Source: Acanthornis magna (taxonomy: Eukaryota > Chordata > Aves > Passeriformes > Acanthizidae). Taken from it: a stretch of DNA of 64,000 nucleotides. Where the stretch lies: the NCBI GenBank assembly GCA_036785705.1, contig JAWUZG010000029.1, positions 15,391,501 to 15,455,500 of the forward strand, written 5' to 3'. Position numbers and translations under genes: made by a program. Position 1 is the stretch's first letter. Each line of letters begins with the position of its first letter. This document shows positions 26,811-40,971 of this stretch, piece by piece. A model generated the notes under the pieces. It was given only the letters and a program-made list of their open reading frames with translations, did no database searches and was not told the DNA's origin.

Positions 26811-27925
26811 CGTATCAGTCAATGCATGCATATCCAGTCCCTGATGAAATGCGTCCATCTTAATGGTTTTGATCAGTTGTAGTATCAGCTCTGACCTTTA
26901 TGAAGGGAGATAAAAATTCCTCCTGTGCGTTTGCAACTTCTTTCTCAATCAGTGTTGGCTGGCCAACTCCCTGCCAGAACTCTCACTGAAACCTTTCATC
27001 CATCTCATAATCACCTCCAGAAAAGGTCCTAGGTCCACCCTAAAGCTCTTAACAATCAGCTTAAAAATTCCCAATTCTTTGCAACAAAGTCTTTAGGGCA
27101 TCAACCCTTGCACTTGCACACAACAAATCTTTGCACTTCTAATAAAAGTCAGCTGCCCCACTGCAGCTGCGATCTAAGCAGGAACCTCAGCAGGAAATAG
27201 GCAGCCTCTTCTGATGGGAATGACGAATATTATGCCTGATGATTCAAACTGTAGCTCTCATGAACTGTTCCTTTGCTCCCAGAAACTGAATTAACAATAA
27301 AATTAGTAAAGTAACCCAGTGGACTTGGCTCTGCAGTTGAGAAGTGGAAGGTTCATGTCTATTTCTATGTGCAAATGTATGTCATCAATTAGGTATATCT
27401 CTTAAGCCTTTACTGATCTTATAAGCAGTCACATAATTCAGCAACTGAGTTATTCATATTGTGAACCTGGTTCTCTATAAATCACTGTATTCCCTTCAAA
27501 GTAAAACTTGAACCTAATAAATTTTAAGCTATTTTTAACAGACTTCTAGATTCCTTTTTCACTGCCCAGTGGACATTTCAAGTGGACTTAAATTTTATTA
27601 CTCCATATATACCAACACAGAACTGCCTCCCCAACATTGAACAGCACTGAAGCTATGGGGCAGTTAACAGCCATGTTGTGCTGACAGATCTACTTGCCAA
27701 GACAGTCTCCAACATTTTGTTTTTTAAAACTTACCAAAATTTTGGAAACATACGGCATTTTCAGAAATTAAACCTAACAAAGATGCTCAGAGCAAGTTAC
27801 TCATTTAATGTATGAAACATAAAATTTAGCACAAAGTACAGTAATATTTGACATAGGGATGTGCAATCTATTTCTGATGTAGCAGCATGCCTGATGCTGT
27901 TAAGATCACATTATTAAAATTATTA
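26810..27925. other. Sequence between two possible LTR remnants
   Basis: Somewhat GC-richer than neighbouring intron up to about 27300, then ordinary AT-rich DNA. It could be decayed internal retroelement sequence. No open frame or recognisable protein is present. Confidence 0.3.
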
Positions 27926-28560
27926 GAGATGCCTCTGCCCGAATTAAGGTGCAAACAAGACCATATGCCAAAGTCAACAGTATGGATTCTTATTTAGCGG
28001 TAGTAGAGAGAAAGAGAAGGACAAAGGGGCAGGGGGAAAGAGAGAGACTGTATCCACAAGGGGTGGGGGGAAAGAATCCACAGAATGCAAAATCTATTGG
28101 GTTTATAGTCATTCAGGTTCAGGTGGGAATGACCAGGTACCTCCCCTTGGGCAGGGAGTTTCATGCTGGATGATGTGACGTTGTGGATCTTGGGACATTT
28201 TATTTTTATGAGTCTTTGACAACTTCTAAGATGCTGCAGTTAGTGTAGTGCTGCTCTCAGTGTAGTTGAATCAATCACGACCCATCAGCCAAGATGAATA
28301 CCTTCATCCTACGTCTCAATGCCCACATTTGAAGGGGAGTATTCACAGCTTAGTGATTATGTAAGGAAGGACACTGGCATGATAAGAAGGCCTTACTCCA
28401 GCTCGCAGGATTTGCCTCTTATCAGCTCCTTCCCTTATCTGGAAACCAGACTTTCAGTGTGACCAAAATGGGGCTAAACCATCTCATGAACCAGTTACAA
28501 GTTTCAACACTTTCAAGAAAGCTCGTCCTCTGGAGATTCTGTCAAGTGTAACACTCATTT
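27925..28560 (-). mobile_element. Probable LTR-element remnant (right part)
   Basis: On the minus strand, pyrimidine-rich sequence is followed by CTAAATAAGAATCC near 27985-27996, then 'ttgtttgcacctta'. This arrangement is typical of an LTR polyadenylation region. The plus-strand view is purine-rich ('gagagaaagagaaggacaaa'). Composition returns to AT-rich at about 28560. The family is not identified. Confidence 0.4.
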
Positions 28561-28564
28561 AAAT

Positions 28565-31500
28565 TGCAAAGATATTGACAGGCAATGCATTGCAAAACAT
28601 GAGTAGTTCAGACTTACAGATCAGTGACTGAAATGTCTTTAACTGAACATGTATTAATAACTATTAAAAATAACGTTAGATGCATATTACTCTGCTGATT
28701 TTATGGACTGGAAGTGCAGATGCTTTAATGAACAGATGAGGGTAATTAATTTATACTTTGTCTGGAAAAGGGTATTGACTAGGATTTCATATTATCGGAA
28801 ATACATGTGATAGCTCTCTCTTAAAGACTCAGAGACATTCTGATGCAAGATTAGCATACTCTAAACTATCCATTCTTTACAGATTGAATTTCAAATCAAT
28901 CAATTTAATTGGATATTATTCTATTTTTTTAAGCTCCAAAATTTTGTAAAATCATCTGTCAGCCAAAAAGTCACACTTAACAGTCAAAAAACCCCACCAA
29001 AATAACTGACAGTTCTACCTTCTATGTGGCATTCAAATCACCTACATTTCATGGCTTAATTTGCTGCCACTTTTAATGACAGAATTCTGTGTATTCTAAA
29101 ATTCAACGCTCAGTACCAATTAGATAAATTAGTATCTGTATCAGTGATTTGAACAAAATGTAACCTTTGGAACTCTAAATCCTTAAGAAATAATTTTTGA
29201 AGGGCTCATTCTATCCAGAAATAAACTTGATAACTAAAAAAAAAAAAAGTAATAATTGTTTAGAAGGATTACTCGTAAGTCAATAAACTCTTAAATAAAC
29301 TTGAGTAAGGTTGCTGGTGTTTGTTTATTATTGTGTCCCTAGAAGTCAATGTCTGTTATTTTCACTTTATCTTTTTTCCCATCCTCACTAAGTCTATGAG
29401 AGTAACGTTCCTTATTATTTCAACCATAAAATTATTCAAGCCACAAAAATTACACTAGCTGAGAAGTTGTTATTCCCAGAAAATCAGTCTTTAGGTATGA
29501 AGTCCATTTAGCAGCCTGGATGATTATGTGTATTAAATTCAATTTAAACAAAGCCAGAACAATACAAAGCTTGTATTTGAAGAGCAAGTCTGCAGCTGTA
29601 TCAGGTTCCTTCAGGAAAGTATTTGTGGTACCTTTCTGTCAATCAGATTTCATAAATGTTGTTTAGAAATCCAAGGGATATTTCACTCTATAAAATTTAT
29701 CTGGATTATTTTAATATAGCTTATGAAAATATTACTGTTGCTAAAAACAAATTAGAGATCCATCACTGACAAATTTTGCAGCCATCATTGTGTTATAAAC
29801 ACTGTTTTATGCATACCACTCTTCTTATTATTAAAGGCATATTTAACAAACAGTCAGATTTACATTTGAGACTAATGGTTCAAATATAGAATATATCTAC
29901 AAAAAAGTAGTCAAAACATGCAACAAAAACTGCAGGGAAGTAAACCAACTCCAGGTTATCTGTCTTCTCCCACAGCCCTTGGACAATTTTCAAGGAGCTG
30001 AAAATTTTACATAAGGAAGTTCTAATTCTTGCCTTTATGGCCTCCACGCCCCTTCTATCACAAAACATCCCTCAAGATGTATTCACACCTTTCAACTCTT
30101 CATGGGTCCACCTCAAATATTAGTATGGATTTGCCTGCCAGAATATACAGAAAGCTGTCTGGCTTTTTCCCCTCTTGCTCCTCTGCCAAAATCAAAGGAT
30201 AAGAATCTCCTGGAATATCACAGAAGTATTTTCATTTGAATTAGTTGAAATGTCTGCCTGGGGCAGCGGGAAGATGGAAAGCAAGAAAATAAAAACCTTT
30301 TAGGTATTAAACATCAGTGCTGAAAAATAACTACAGTCCTCATTAAAACTGACACCAGAACAATTTTCCTTTGATATATATAAAGTTTGGGTGTTATTAG
30401 AACCATTTACATCTTTATATTCTGAATTGCTATGAGATCCTTCATAGCTTTATGTTCATTTCTTTCTGTAATCAGAGTTATTAAACCAAAGCATGGAATA
30501 CACTGATTTATAAGTACAAATAAGAGGCTATACTTGCAAATAACATTTTTCTTCTTGGGAAGCTGTGTCTTAAATGTATGTATAGTGATACAATGCCAAT
30601 CATGCCACTAAAATTGCACCAAAAATTCCCTGAGAAATTCTTAGCACTGTACTTATCTTTGTGGCTCTGTGTAAACGAGACACAAGCCAATAAATTCTTT
30701 TCACTCCTACAAGCAGACTTGAAATATTTGTTGTGGTTTCTCAAAATTATGATGCAATTTCATTTATCTTTCAGTTGACAATTCAGTCTTTTTTTTTTTT
30801 TTTTTTTTTTTTTGCTTTTACATTTATCTCCTTTTATTTAGTTACTTGTGCACTTTTCATGTAGCTGCTTACTTGCAAACATGCCATGTTAGAACGTTTT
30901 GGGAATGCATTCCTACATCAATAGGAATTATGGCATAGGATATAGAGAATCCTGAGCAATCCAAAGGGACACTGCATGTGCACCCTCATCAGTTAAAAAA
31001 AAATGGCCAAATAGATCCTAACAGAGAGTTTGAGGAATATGTGCAGGGACATGACAGATCTAGAAAGACTGACCTCACTCCACTGAATTTTGAATCTGAG
31101 TTATGTCCAAAATTTCAGTACTTACTTCCATCTCAAGATCTTTCTAATTTGGCTCCATCTTCGTTTTCTTAGACCTGGTCAGAAGAATTAACGGGAACTT
31201 TTAGGCCATAACTTTGAGGACAGAATTCTCACTCACTACACTGTTTCTTGATAAGTTTCTGGTATTGTGATAGGCCGGTAAACTGAGTGTCCCTGTTTCA
31301 GAAGGTCGGAATTTATTTCCCTGGTGCCCACTGTCTTCAACTATATTTTTCAGGACTCAAGAGCTGTAAAAATAAGAAAAATACTTCCAAATGAATTATT
31401 CAGGTAATCTGTTGTATTCAGAAGCCTGTCTTCACCTAGTGTTGGGTTATATCTTGATTCACTAGACAGGGTTAGTTCCAATGGGACACCCAATATAGAG

Positions 31501-32470
31501 AATCCTTTACTAAATTTCCAAATTAATATCCAAGATCTATTTTTTTCAAGAATCTAGCAAAAAGCTCCCACTCTAGGCAATTTCAAGCACAATTCCAGTC
31601 TTTCACTTGACTTTTCACAATATCCTTCCACACAAACAAAACACTGACTTTTCTAAGAGGAAAACATGGTCAGGAAAAAGAAAACAAAGGCCTTTATTAT
31701 CTACTGCTTATGTTCCAGAGGAAAGAAGTTAGAAGAAGCAAATTAATTTTCTTTCTGCATGATAATTTCTTCTGCCAGCTCAATGAAACTTATATAAATG
31801 GTCAACATTAACATGTAAAATCAGCCCATTATGCCCTTACTTCAGAAAGATTCCTTGGTATCGTAGTATATTTTGCTTTGTGAGATGATCATCACTGCCT
31901 TGCACTTTTAAGAAAGGAAGCTTTTTTGCCCTTTACAAAAATCCCTCAAGATATACACATATGGCATCACAATGTGATAAAAGCTACATGATTTGAGCTA
32001 CCCCATTTCAAATTTAATATAAAACCAAAAGCAACTGACTTTCTCAGTGAGGAGAAAAATAAAATCAACTCCTATGTCTGAACAGTCTTCACAATGGACA
32101 CAATGGCTTTGCTGATCTTTCGTGGAAGGTAAACCTTCTACAGCAACCAAAGAGGAGGGATTTTCAAATTCAGAATATAAATATTCTCTATGCAGCAAGA
32201 ATTCTGAACTAAATATTCTCTATAAGTATAGAGAAAGATGTCAGTGAAGTCTGGGAGGGCACTTCTATGAGACTTGCCTTAATGATATAGCAAGTTATTA
32301 AATTAAGAGTTCAGAGAATCCCTAAAATCCAAACAAATTTCCCCTTCTGTTTTGAAGCAATAGTAGGGACCAGGCCAGAACTGGACAGAAAAGATTATAT
32401 TACTTCCTTGTGCCTGAAACCAACAATCATCTTCCTCTAGTCTCTCTAGGGCCACGTTATCTGCTGCTGT
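28565..32470. other. Intron sequence with one long poly(T)
   Basis: AT-rich DNA, with a T25 run at 30789-30813 listed separately. No other repeat is recognised. Confidence 0.65.
30789..30813 (-). repeat. Poly(T)25, poly(A) on the minus strand
   Basis: Twenty-five T. On the minus strand an AATAAA lies at 30838-30833, about 20 bases before the A run. This is the layout of the 3' end of a processed retrocopy, but no parent sequence is recognised. Confidence 0.85.
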
Positions 32471-32479
32471 ATAGCCTTC

Positions 32480-32580
32480 CTAGAGGGCAGATTTAGATTT
32501 GATTTAAGGAACCCTACTTTAGCAAGGGAAGAAAACCTCCAGCAGTCCCATACAAACTCAACCATTCTGTGATTCTGTAA
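32480..32580 (+). mobile_element. CR1 LINE 3' end with internal deletion
   Basis: 'tagagggcagatttagattt' (the CR1 'ttggatattagg' neighbourhood) is followed after only about 60 bp by 'ccagcagtccca', 'aactcaaccattctgtgatt' and 'ctgtaa'. The roughly 200 bp normally between these blocks is missing. Confidence 0.8.
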
Positions 32581-32584
32581 ATCA

Positions 32585-33890
32585 GAATTTAACAAATACA
32601 TTAAAATTATAAACAAAAGGCTAAAAGGTTTAATTTGTCTAGGCACAGAAAACATAAGAATTATTATTAAAAAATGAAACAAAACAGAACAAAACAAACC
32701 AGGTTTGGGTGTTGGGTTTTTTGTTTTAGAGGTTCCTTTAAGGGGGGAGAGGAGCTGAGGAGCAAAAGGAGCCATACTGGAAGACTGCTACATATAACTG
32801 GTGAAGTTGCCATCATGCAGAAAAGACAAAAACATACAATGTTAGGACAACAAACAAGACTGCATAGTTAGATCCCAGAGTGGAAACAAAACAATTTACA
32901 TTCTAATAAAAGCTGAGGAAGATGTTAAACAGAGGTTAACAAGGCTAGACAGTTTCAACCAGCAGGGCGAGCTGTAACTGAGAAGGTCTCTGATTGCTGA
33001 TTATTTCTGATTTCCAATAACCCTTGAAACACCAAGGAAATTCCAAAAGACTGTAAAGAACAGTGGAGTGCAAATACTGAAAAAGATGAACTGCACATTT
33101 ACAAGCCACTCCAACTAATATTGCTGATAGGTAAAATAATAGAACCTGATTAATAAAAATTTAAAAGACGTAAATGCAATTACTGATAATCAACATATTT
33201 TTTTAAAAATAGATCTTGTAAAAGTATCCTGATCTTCTGAAGGCTTTCTTTTTTTCTGACAATACAAAATTGGATCACAAGAAATTTGCAAATGTATGCA
33301 TTTATGTCTATTTCTGCATACATTGCAATAACATGCATTTTGAATTCTGAAGGCACCTGACTGGCAGCCTAAACTATTTTAACCAAGATTCAAAATTATT
33401 ATAAATGTGACACTCTAAATATCTCAAAATAGCAAAGGAAATGGGTGCTTTCTAGTGAGAAGTCTGATTTTCAGCCCTTCATTTTTTAATATCTTTATTG
33501 TTGGAACTGAAGAAAAATGCATAGTCTGTGAAGCTGAAGATGACTACATGTCATTACATGTACATTACATTACATGTCCATTACATTACATGTCGCAAGC
33601 TTGGGACATCTAAGTCAGCTGGTAAAAGGAAACATTAGGCATTTCAATGTGACCATGTGAAGTCATGACCTTAGGGTAAAGAACAAAGCACCAGACTGAG
33701 ACATTCAATGCCAGGAGGAAATGTGTCAAAACCCTGACAGCTATGTGAGTTAGAAAAGGAAGACAAACTTTTACCCCTCTGATGAGACAGGGCATCTGAT
33801 GACAACTGACATGGAGAAGTCCAATGTACTCAGCAACATTTTTTCCTAAAGTTTTCACTGCCAATTGCATTTCCCACATCTCTCAAGCCC
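32585..33890. other. Intron sequence with a short ACATGT repeat
   Basis: AT-rich DNA. An imperfect tandem of ACATGT/CATTACATT units lies at 33543-33593 with a period of about 19 bp in its second half. Confidence 0.7.
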
Positions 33891-33894
33891 CTTA

Positions 33895-35432
33895 ATATCA
33901 AGGCAGTGACTGGGAATGAAGTCCCACCCGTTGTAGGTGCAGATCAGATTCAAGACCATCTGAGGAACCTGAACATAAACAAGTCCATGGAATCTGACAA
34001 GACACATCCCAGGGTCTTGTGGGAACTGGCAGATATAAGACTCACGACTTCTGAAAAGTCATGAGAGTCAAGCCAAATCCCTCGTGTCTGGAAACATTTA
34101 ACCCATTTCTAAAGTGTGTAAAAATGCATACCATGAGAACTGCCAACCAGACAGCCTCACTTCTATGCCTAGAAAGTTCCTGAAAGAGTTTGTCCCAGAA
34201 GCTATGTCAAAGAATATGAATGACAAGGAGGTATATTAAAGAAAGCAAACATGGCTTCATGAAGGGCAAATCATACCTGACAAGTCTTCTGCAAAGGAGT
34301 GACTGCATTGGTGGATGAGGGAAGAACTACTCACGTAACCTACCTGGACAACACCCTTGTCTCTAAATTGGAGAAATACGGCTTTGATGCATGAATTGTT
34401 AGATGGGTAAGGATTCACTGGACAGCCATACCCAAACAGTCAATGGCTCAAAGTCCAAATGGAGTTCCAGATAGAGATGAGTGTTATCCCTCAGGGGTAC
34501 TGGGACAAGTGCAGTTAAATATCTTTATTAATGTCCTAGATAGTGGGGTTGAGTGCAACCTTAGCAGGTCTGTGGAACAAAACCAAGCTGGTGGTGCTGT
34601 TGATAATGACTGAGGGAAGGGACACCATCCAGAGAGATGTGGACAGGTTTAAGGAGTGATTCCATGTGAACCTCATGAAGTTCAATAAATCCAAGTGTAA
34701 GGTCCTGCACCTGGGCTGGGGCAATCCCCAGTAGCAATACAGACTGGGGGATGAATGGATTGAGAGCAAAGAAGGGCTTGGGGATATTGGCAGATGGAAA
34801 CTTATGTAAGAGCCACCAATGTGGACTTGCAGCCCAGGAAGCCAGTAGAACCTGGGATGCATAAAAAGCAGCATGGCCAGCAGGTCCTGGGTAGTCACTC
34901 TGACCCTCCACTCTGCTCTCCTTAAACCCCATATGGACTACTGAGTCCGGCTCTGGGGCCCCCAGCAGAAGAATGACATTGACATGTTGGAGTGGCTTGG
35001 TATGAGGGTCATGGAAATGGTCATAGGGCTTCTCCTTTTCATGAAGAAAAGCTGAGAGGATTGGGGTGCTTTGTCTTGGCAAAAAGAAGGCTCCAGGCAG
35101 ACCTTATAGAAGCCTTTCCACACTTAAAGGGGACCTCAAGAAAGATCAAGAATGACTTTTTACCAGGGCATGTACCGATAATATGAGAGGAACATTTTTG
35201 AACTAAAGAAGGTAGACTTAGATTACACAAAAGGAAGGAATTCTGGAATAGACTGCCCAGCCAAGCTGCACATGTCCCATCCCTGGAAGTGTTAAGGGTC
35301 AAGTTGGGACAGGGCACTGAGGAATCTGGTCCAGTGAAAGGTGTCCTTACCTGCAGTGGTGGGGTTGGACTAGATGATTTTTAAAGGTCCCTTCCAACCC
35401 AAACCATTCCCTGGTTCATTGATTCTATGATG
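33895..35432 (+). mobile_element. CR1 LINE, longest copy in the window (3' part of ORF2 plus 3' UTR)
   Basis: Begins in the reverse-transcriptase part of ORF2: 'aacaagtccatggaatctga' then a 'cacatcccagggtcttgtgg' block, which in CR1 encodes the NKS-MGPDE-HPRVL-type motif. It continues through 'gcaaacatggcttcatgaa' and 'tggacaacacccttgtct' to 'aaggtcctgcacctgggctg' and 'atggactactgagtccggct', ending with 'aaaggtcccttccaaccca' and 'ttgattctatgatg'. About 1.54 kb. The coding frame is broken by stops and indels, so it is a dead copy. Open frames antisense to it (34536-35317) are artefacts. Confidence 0.93.
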
Positions 35433-35434
35433 TG

Positions 35435-38400
35435 TAAAGCAGAAAAAAGTAGTAATACAATCTACCATACCACTGTAGCTGGGTTGGATCCTTTTTGGCC
35501 TTATAAGCTATGAATAGGTAGATTTGGGACGATAACTCACTCACAGAATTCGCCTGACACAGTTTTTTTCCATATGTATAAAACATATGCACTGTATTGA
35601 CCAAAAGTCTAAAACTGCATTTTATAATTATAAACCGAGTTAATATAAGCATTCCTTATAATGATATTCTAATAATTGTGTTTTGAAAAAAATGAATCCT
35701 AACTTCATTCATAATATCTGATTATCTGACTTAACAGGCCAGGATTATGGCACAGCAATTAAGCAGTGAAGGCATTTCAATTGAGTTATTACCTGTATAC
35801 CTAGCTTTCACAAATGGATGAATTAATCAGGAATCAATGAAGACAACTGCCCTTCGTTCCAGGCTCAGCAAATTGCTCAATACAGTGATGAATCAATGAG
35901 AATCCAAGAGAAGTCAGTGGAGTCAGTTTATTGCTGGAGGAAAGGGTAGGGAGAGGACAGAGAGTAGGGAGTGAGATGATTAATAAAGTCAGAAAGGAGG
36001 CATGTGAGAAATGGAAAATAAATTAAGAGCAGAAGCAAATGGGTGTGTGATCTGGTGGTGTATATTTTTTGGAAGAAGTTTGGAACAGTAATGGATACCT
36101 TCTCTTATCTAGAGGGAATTCTGCTATCATTTCTAACAGCTGGGCAGTACCAGGAAAGAAGCAGGTAGGACATTCATCATATAACTGACAGTATGCCCAC
36201 TAGCATAATTTTTTGGATGTAAAACCAAAGAACATTAGAGAGTACAGCTTGCTGAAGCTTGGGAGCATGCAGCCAGCAGAGCCTGCCCTGTACAGGATAT
36301 GCTTCTGACTCTGTTTCTCACAGAAGCTCCCTCTTTTCCTAATGCAATGCTAATGCTGTGGCAGGGCAAGCTACTCACTCTGACTCCATTCCTCAGCAGA
36401 AAAAAGAATAGGTTAGTGTTATCGTGTGGGAGACAAACTCAACCTCTCTTCAGCACATTTCTCTCCCTTTTTTTCCTGTAGCCCAGAACAATGGTAGGAT
36501 GCCACTAGTTTTAATTTTTTTGGTTTTAAATTAATTCAGTTTCCTTATTTTTCTTTTTTCCTCATCCTTTTTTTTTTGTTTTCAGATATATGAATTTTTA
36601 TCTGTATTCAAGGAAAAAAATATGTACAAGCCCTTCCTATGTTTCACTGGCAATCTCTGCAGAGTCTAAAGATCTTAGGAAGGCATCTGTGTTTGAAACC
36701 TGGGTCAACGGGGTGTAAATTTAAGTTTGTAGTTTTCCTGTGTGTTGGTTTGCTATTCTAGGGTTTGGTTTTCTGGGTTTTTCTTTGCTTTTCCCCAAAC
36801 ACAGTAATCCTACTATTCCCATACACTGAGTAAAAGCACATCCCAATTTAATTGCATTTCAAACTGTGTTTTGAGAACTTTACACCAACAACATTTAAAG
36901 TAGGTAAAATGCAAAAACCTAAAATATAATGAGGTTGCCGTGCCGGCTGTGTTGGATGCCATTGCATTAGGACCCTATACTTTTAAGCTTCCATTTGTTA
37001 TGGCAGTAATTCTTCCTTTTCTTCTCTGGCAAACCTTCCATCACAGACTTTCTGCTACCCCTGATGGAAATAGACCCTTGCAATCTCCTCAGCTCATCTT
37101 CTGATCTTCTGTATTACCTCCCTCTAAACTTCAGATTTTCATTGGGTTCACAATAAATACCAGTTTAAGTACACAAGATGATTGAGTAACCCATAAGAGA
37201 CATACTTATCAATATTTAGGTGATGAAAAAAACCCAGACAGTGGCACCCCTCTAGATCTGATGCAAAAAAAAAATGCTTATAGTCAGATAATTCCTACAT
37301 TGTAGAAACAGGAAATAGAAATGTAGCATAAGCATAGCTGATTTCCCTGGGCAAAGTTTACAAAATACTAAATGGTATAGCAGTTTTACAAAATCAAACA
37401 GAATGTTTATGTTATATTTAGACAGTCATCAAATATCTACAAGAAAATATTACTTTCCCTTTAAGTTGGAATTAAATACTCTAGAGACAAATAATAAACG
37501 TTCATTCTAAAATATCACATTTGTTTGTGGGATGGAAAATCCTTTGGCTAGGACAGTTCAAATGCTCCCTGGCTTCTAGAAAGTATTTTTAGCTGTTTAT
37601 TTTATTTACACATTGAAAGCTGTAACCCAGCTTGAGTTTTTAGACATACAAATGCAAAACTGGCAACAAAGTTCCTACTTATGCTGAGTCGATTTTAGTC
37701 ACTGATTTATTTAAAACATATTTTTTGAGTGCACACACAGCTAAAGATAAAATATTTGATAAATATTTTAAATGGTGATAAATATTAACATCAAATTATG
37801 AACCGTAAGTGTAAATACATTTGTCAGTCCCTCAGTGGACTTAGCATGACTGCCCGCTTAAGTTAAATGTCTGAAAGAACCATCTTTCCACCAGGAGACT
37901 GTAAAGCCAAAAAATCTGTAGACATTTTTAGGCAGAGGAAAGAAGTAAATGTGCATGTCAATATACTTTTCTGCTCTGAATTATCTGCTGCTCAACCTTA
38001 AAGACCCAATCGGAAAAGTCTGGCTACTTCTACAGTGAATGAATACTGAGAAAATTTCTGAGATACGAAAGGTCTCAGCTTTGTAAAGCTGCTTTTAAAA
38101 TTGCAGAGCTATCAAAACCAAGTGCCCAAGTTCTTTGTAAATGTTAAGCATAGGACTTGGGAATTTTTTTATTATATCTATAATGTCTTCAAAGTTGGAA
38201 CTGCAAGCGGCTCAAAATAATTGATTACTGATTACAGCAATTTTCTACATCACCAAATTTAGAGATTTAACATGTTCTGCAATTAGCTGGTGGTCTCGGA
38301 TTATCTACCTATGCAATACCAATGAAGTAACCAAATAAATGAAGTGCAATTCAGATAAAATCAATGTTAGTTCAAAGGCTGAAGTCTGAAGAACCTTTTA

Positions 38401-40970
38401 ATCACTTCTAGTATCTCATACCAATGGACTGAATCATGAACTTCTCACTGACAAAAAGTGAGAACCACACTGTTCCTAAAATCTGTGGCACAACTTTCAT
38501 TTCCGTCAGTGGGAGAAGGCTCAAGGTAATGGATTGCTCTCTTTATCCCACAGGTCTTCCTGATTTTTTAAAGAAGGATCTCATCTCTATGTGGATTTTG
38601 GAAATAATGCTATAATTTTAAATTAATTTTTAAAATTTTTAGGATTAACAAATTTGCAAAGTCACTCATCAATTAATCTGATGAAGACTCATGTTGCTTC
38701 TCTAACATTTCCTAATTGAAGTGACTGAAACATATTTGCAAGTGCATGTGCTTTTGTAGGATGAGCATGACAGCTATTCAGCACATAGATATAGGAGGGG
38801 GAACACCTCAAAATTTAACCAGTTATCTTATGTTTGACCTATGAGTCAGATCAATCAGAGGGAGATCACCTTCCGAAAATGTAGAAAAATGTAGAAACTC
38901 CCCCACAGTTTGTGCATAGTTTGTTATTGTCCCAAACATTAAAAGTATTACAGTCTTAAAAACTCTTAAATACTGTGAAAAATACTAAACAGTAAACATA
39001 AAATCTGATAATTTTAAAGACTTAGAGATCCAAGTAAAAATTCCTAAAGAACTTCTATAGGAAAATCTACTATCTGTCACAGATCCATTGTAATGTGAGT
39101 TATTCAAGAAGAAGTACAGTCTGACATCTAATAGATTATATATAAATAATTCCTTATCACAATTAGAGCAGCTGAAATAGCCTCTCAGGTGTCAAAAGTG
39201 CCTCAGTTTAAAAAAAGAAAGGAGATAAAAAAATATATATCCTTGCAAAAGAAACAGCCCATGTTCACAAACAAGTTTTCAATTCATAGTCTTCACCTTC
39301 AAATTTTCTTTCAGACTGGACCACTTACTCTAGCACTTTTTATGTCTTATTTCATATTATTGCACCAGAATTTAAAGAAAAAATAAACTAAACACACAAG
39401 CAAAGTAAAAACAGCCCACGCATAAGCCGGTTTTTAAAAGTAATTCAATGACATTTACGATTGATTCAATGCCCACTGACACTAAACTTTGAATCAGGCT
39501 TGCTGTATATAGATGAATGTCTGCAATCAGGCTTTGTGCGATGTTGCATCCACAAAATTTAAAGACTCATTGAAACTTTGGATCTTCAGCACTGACACAG
39601 GCTCTAGCTGCAGTCCCAATTCTGAAATCACACACTATTTTATACTATTTCATTCATTTACATACAAGTTAACATATTGCTGTAGAAAAAGACTATTTAT
39701 TTAAAGAGTCATGATGAGTAACTCAATGCAATGTTGTTAAATAACAGCAGTAACTCAGTAACTCAGTGCAATGTTGTTAAAACTGTCACTTGTCTCTTGA
39801 ACCTGAATTTTATTATATAGTGATGAATAGCACATTAAATTATAATACAGCTATAAAATGATGGATGTAAATTTTGGTCTAATTTACAGCTAAAGAGTTC
39901 TAAAAGAACAAAAGAGAAAGTATATGTTTAATGTTATGAAATTTCATGGTCTTGAAAGAAACTTAAGCCCTCAATTTAAAAGTTTCATATATTTTCAAAC
40001 GCTTTGACCCCAAAGGTAAGAAAAATGATTAAATGTTAAACGTACATGACAATGGTTTGGTATATTTGAAACAAAATTCTGTAGGACCTCTGACTTAACC
40101 TCAAGACAACAGGACCTAAACCAAGAAATGTAAATCAGTTATAATATTAAAAAAAAATTGATCAGATTTCCAAAAATATCATTATGTCTGATACATTATC
40201 GAGAAGATAACTATTCCCCAAGTGTGAATCTAATAGAATATATGACACCCCACACACCAAACATTCAAGCACCATGATCTGGAAGGTAATTCCACATAGT
40301 CCGGAACCCTTAAAAAGGACTTTTTTGTGAAATGCCTTCCTCTTCCAAAAGGAACATTGCCCTTTTTCAATACTTTTCCCAGGAAAATCTGGGTGCCATG
40401 CAGTCAAAGCTAAAAGATGCTTTTGTTTTGGTTTTTTTTTTACTGATCTTAATGATTTACTATACATGCCCCCCACTTGATTTCTGCACCAAGTCTTGTA
40501 AAATGGGTTCAAACTTCAACTTCAGTAGTGGTATGGGACCTACTACAAAAGCATGACAAGTACCAGAATTAGAAGTTCTAATAGGCCTGTACTGACAGGT
40601 TTGCATCGCATAAAAACAGACACAATAAAAAAAAAACCAAAAACCCTAGCTGTAAAAGACAACTACTTTTAAAGTGAGTTATTTTCATAGAGAAGCAGAT
40701 GATCCTCTAATGAATGCCTTTAACATTCTTATTAAGTAACAAGGTTGCTGCTTTGTGTGTTTGGTTTCCTTTTAATAGGAATATAAATGAAAGGTAATCT
40801 ACCCATATTCATATTCTTATCCTTATCATTCCATCTTAGCCATGTAAAAGATTATAAAGCACTAAATTTGTATTTTCCACGTTACTTTTTATCTTGTGAT
40901 GACCTCTCCTGGTTGAGCTGTTCATTAGCCTTGATTCTGGAAAAGTGTTTTCATTCTTCCTTGCTTATTA
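35435..40970. other. Intron sequence without recognisable features
   Basis: AT-rich DNA. A purine-rich stretch lies at about 35932-36000, a T-rich stretch at about 36505-36580 and a 40-bp period duplication at 39718-39780. No gene is seen. Confidence 0.65.
39718..39780 (+). repeat. Short direct duplication, 40-bp period
   Basis: 'gtaactcaatgcaatgttg' at 39718 recurs as 'gtaactcagtgcaatgttg' at 39758. The match is 22 of 23 bases including the flanking ttaa. Confidence 0.85.
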
Positions 40971-40971
40971 C

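Noticed and set aside
34536..35317. Minus-strand open frames of 92-173 codons
   Set aside because: They lie antisense to a plus-strand CR1 element, and such frames are common on CR1 complements.
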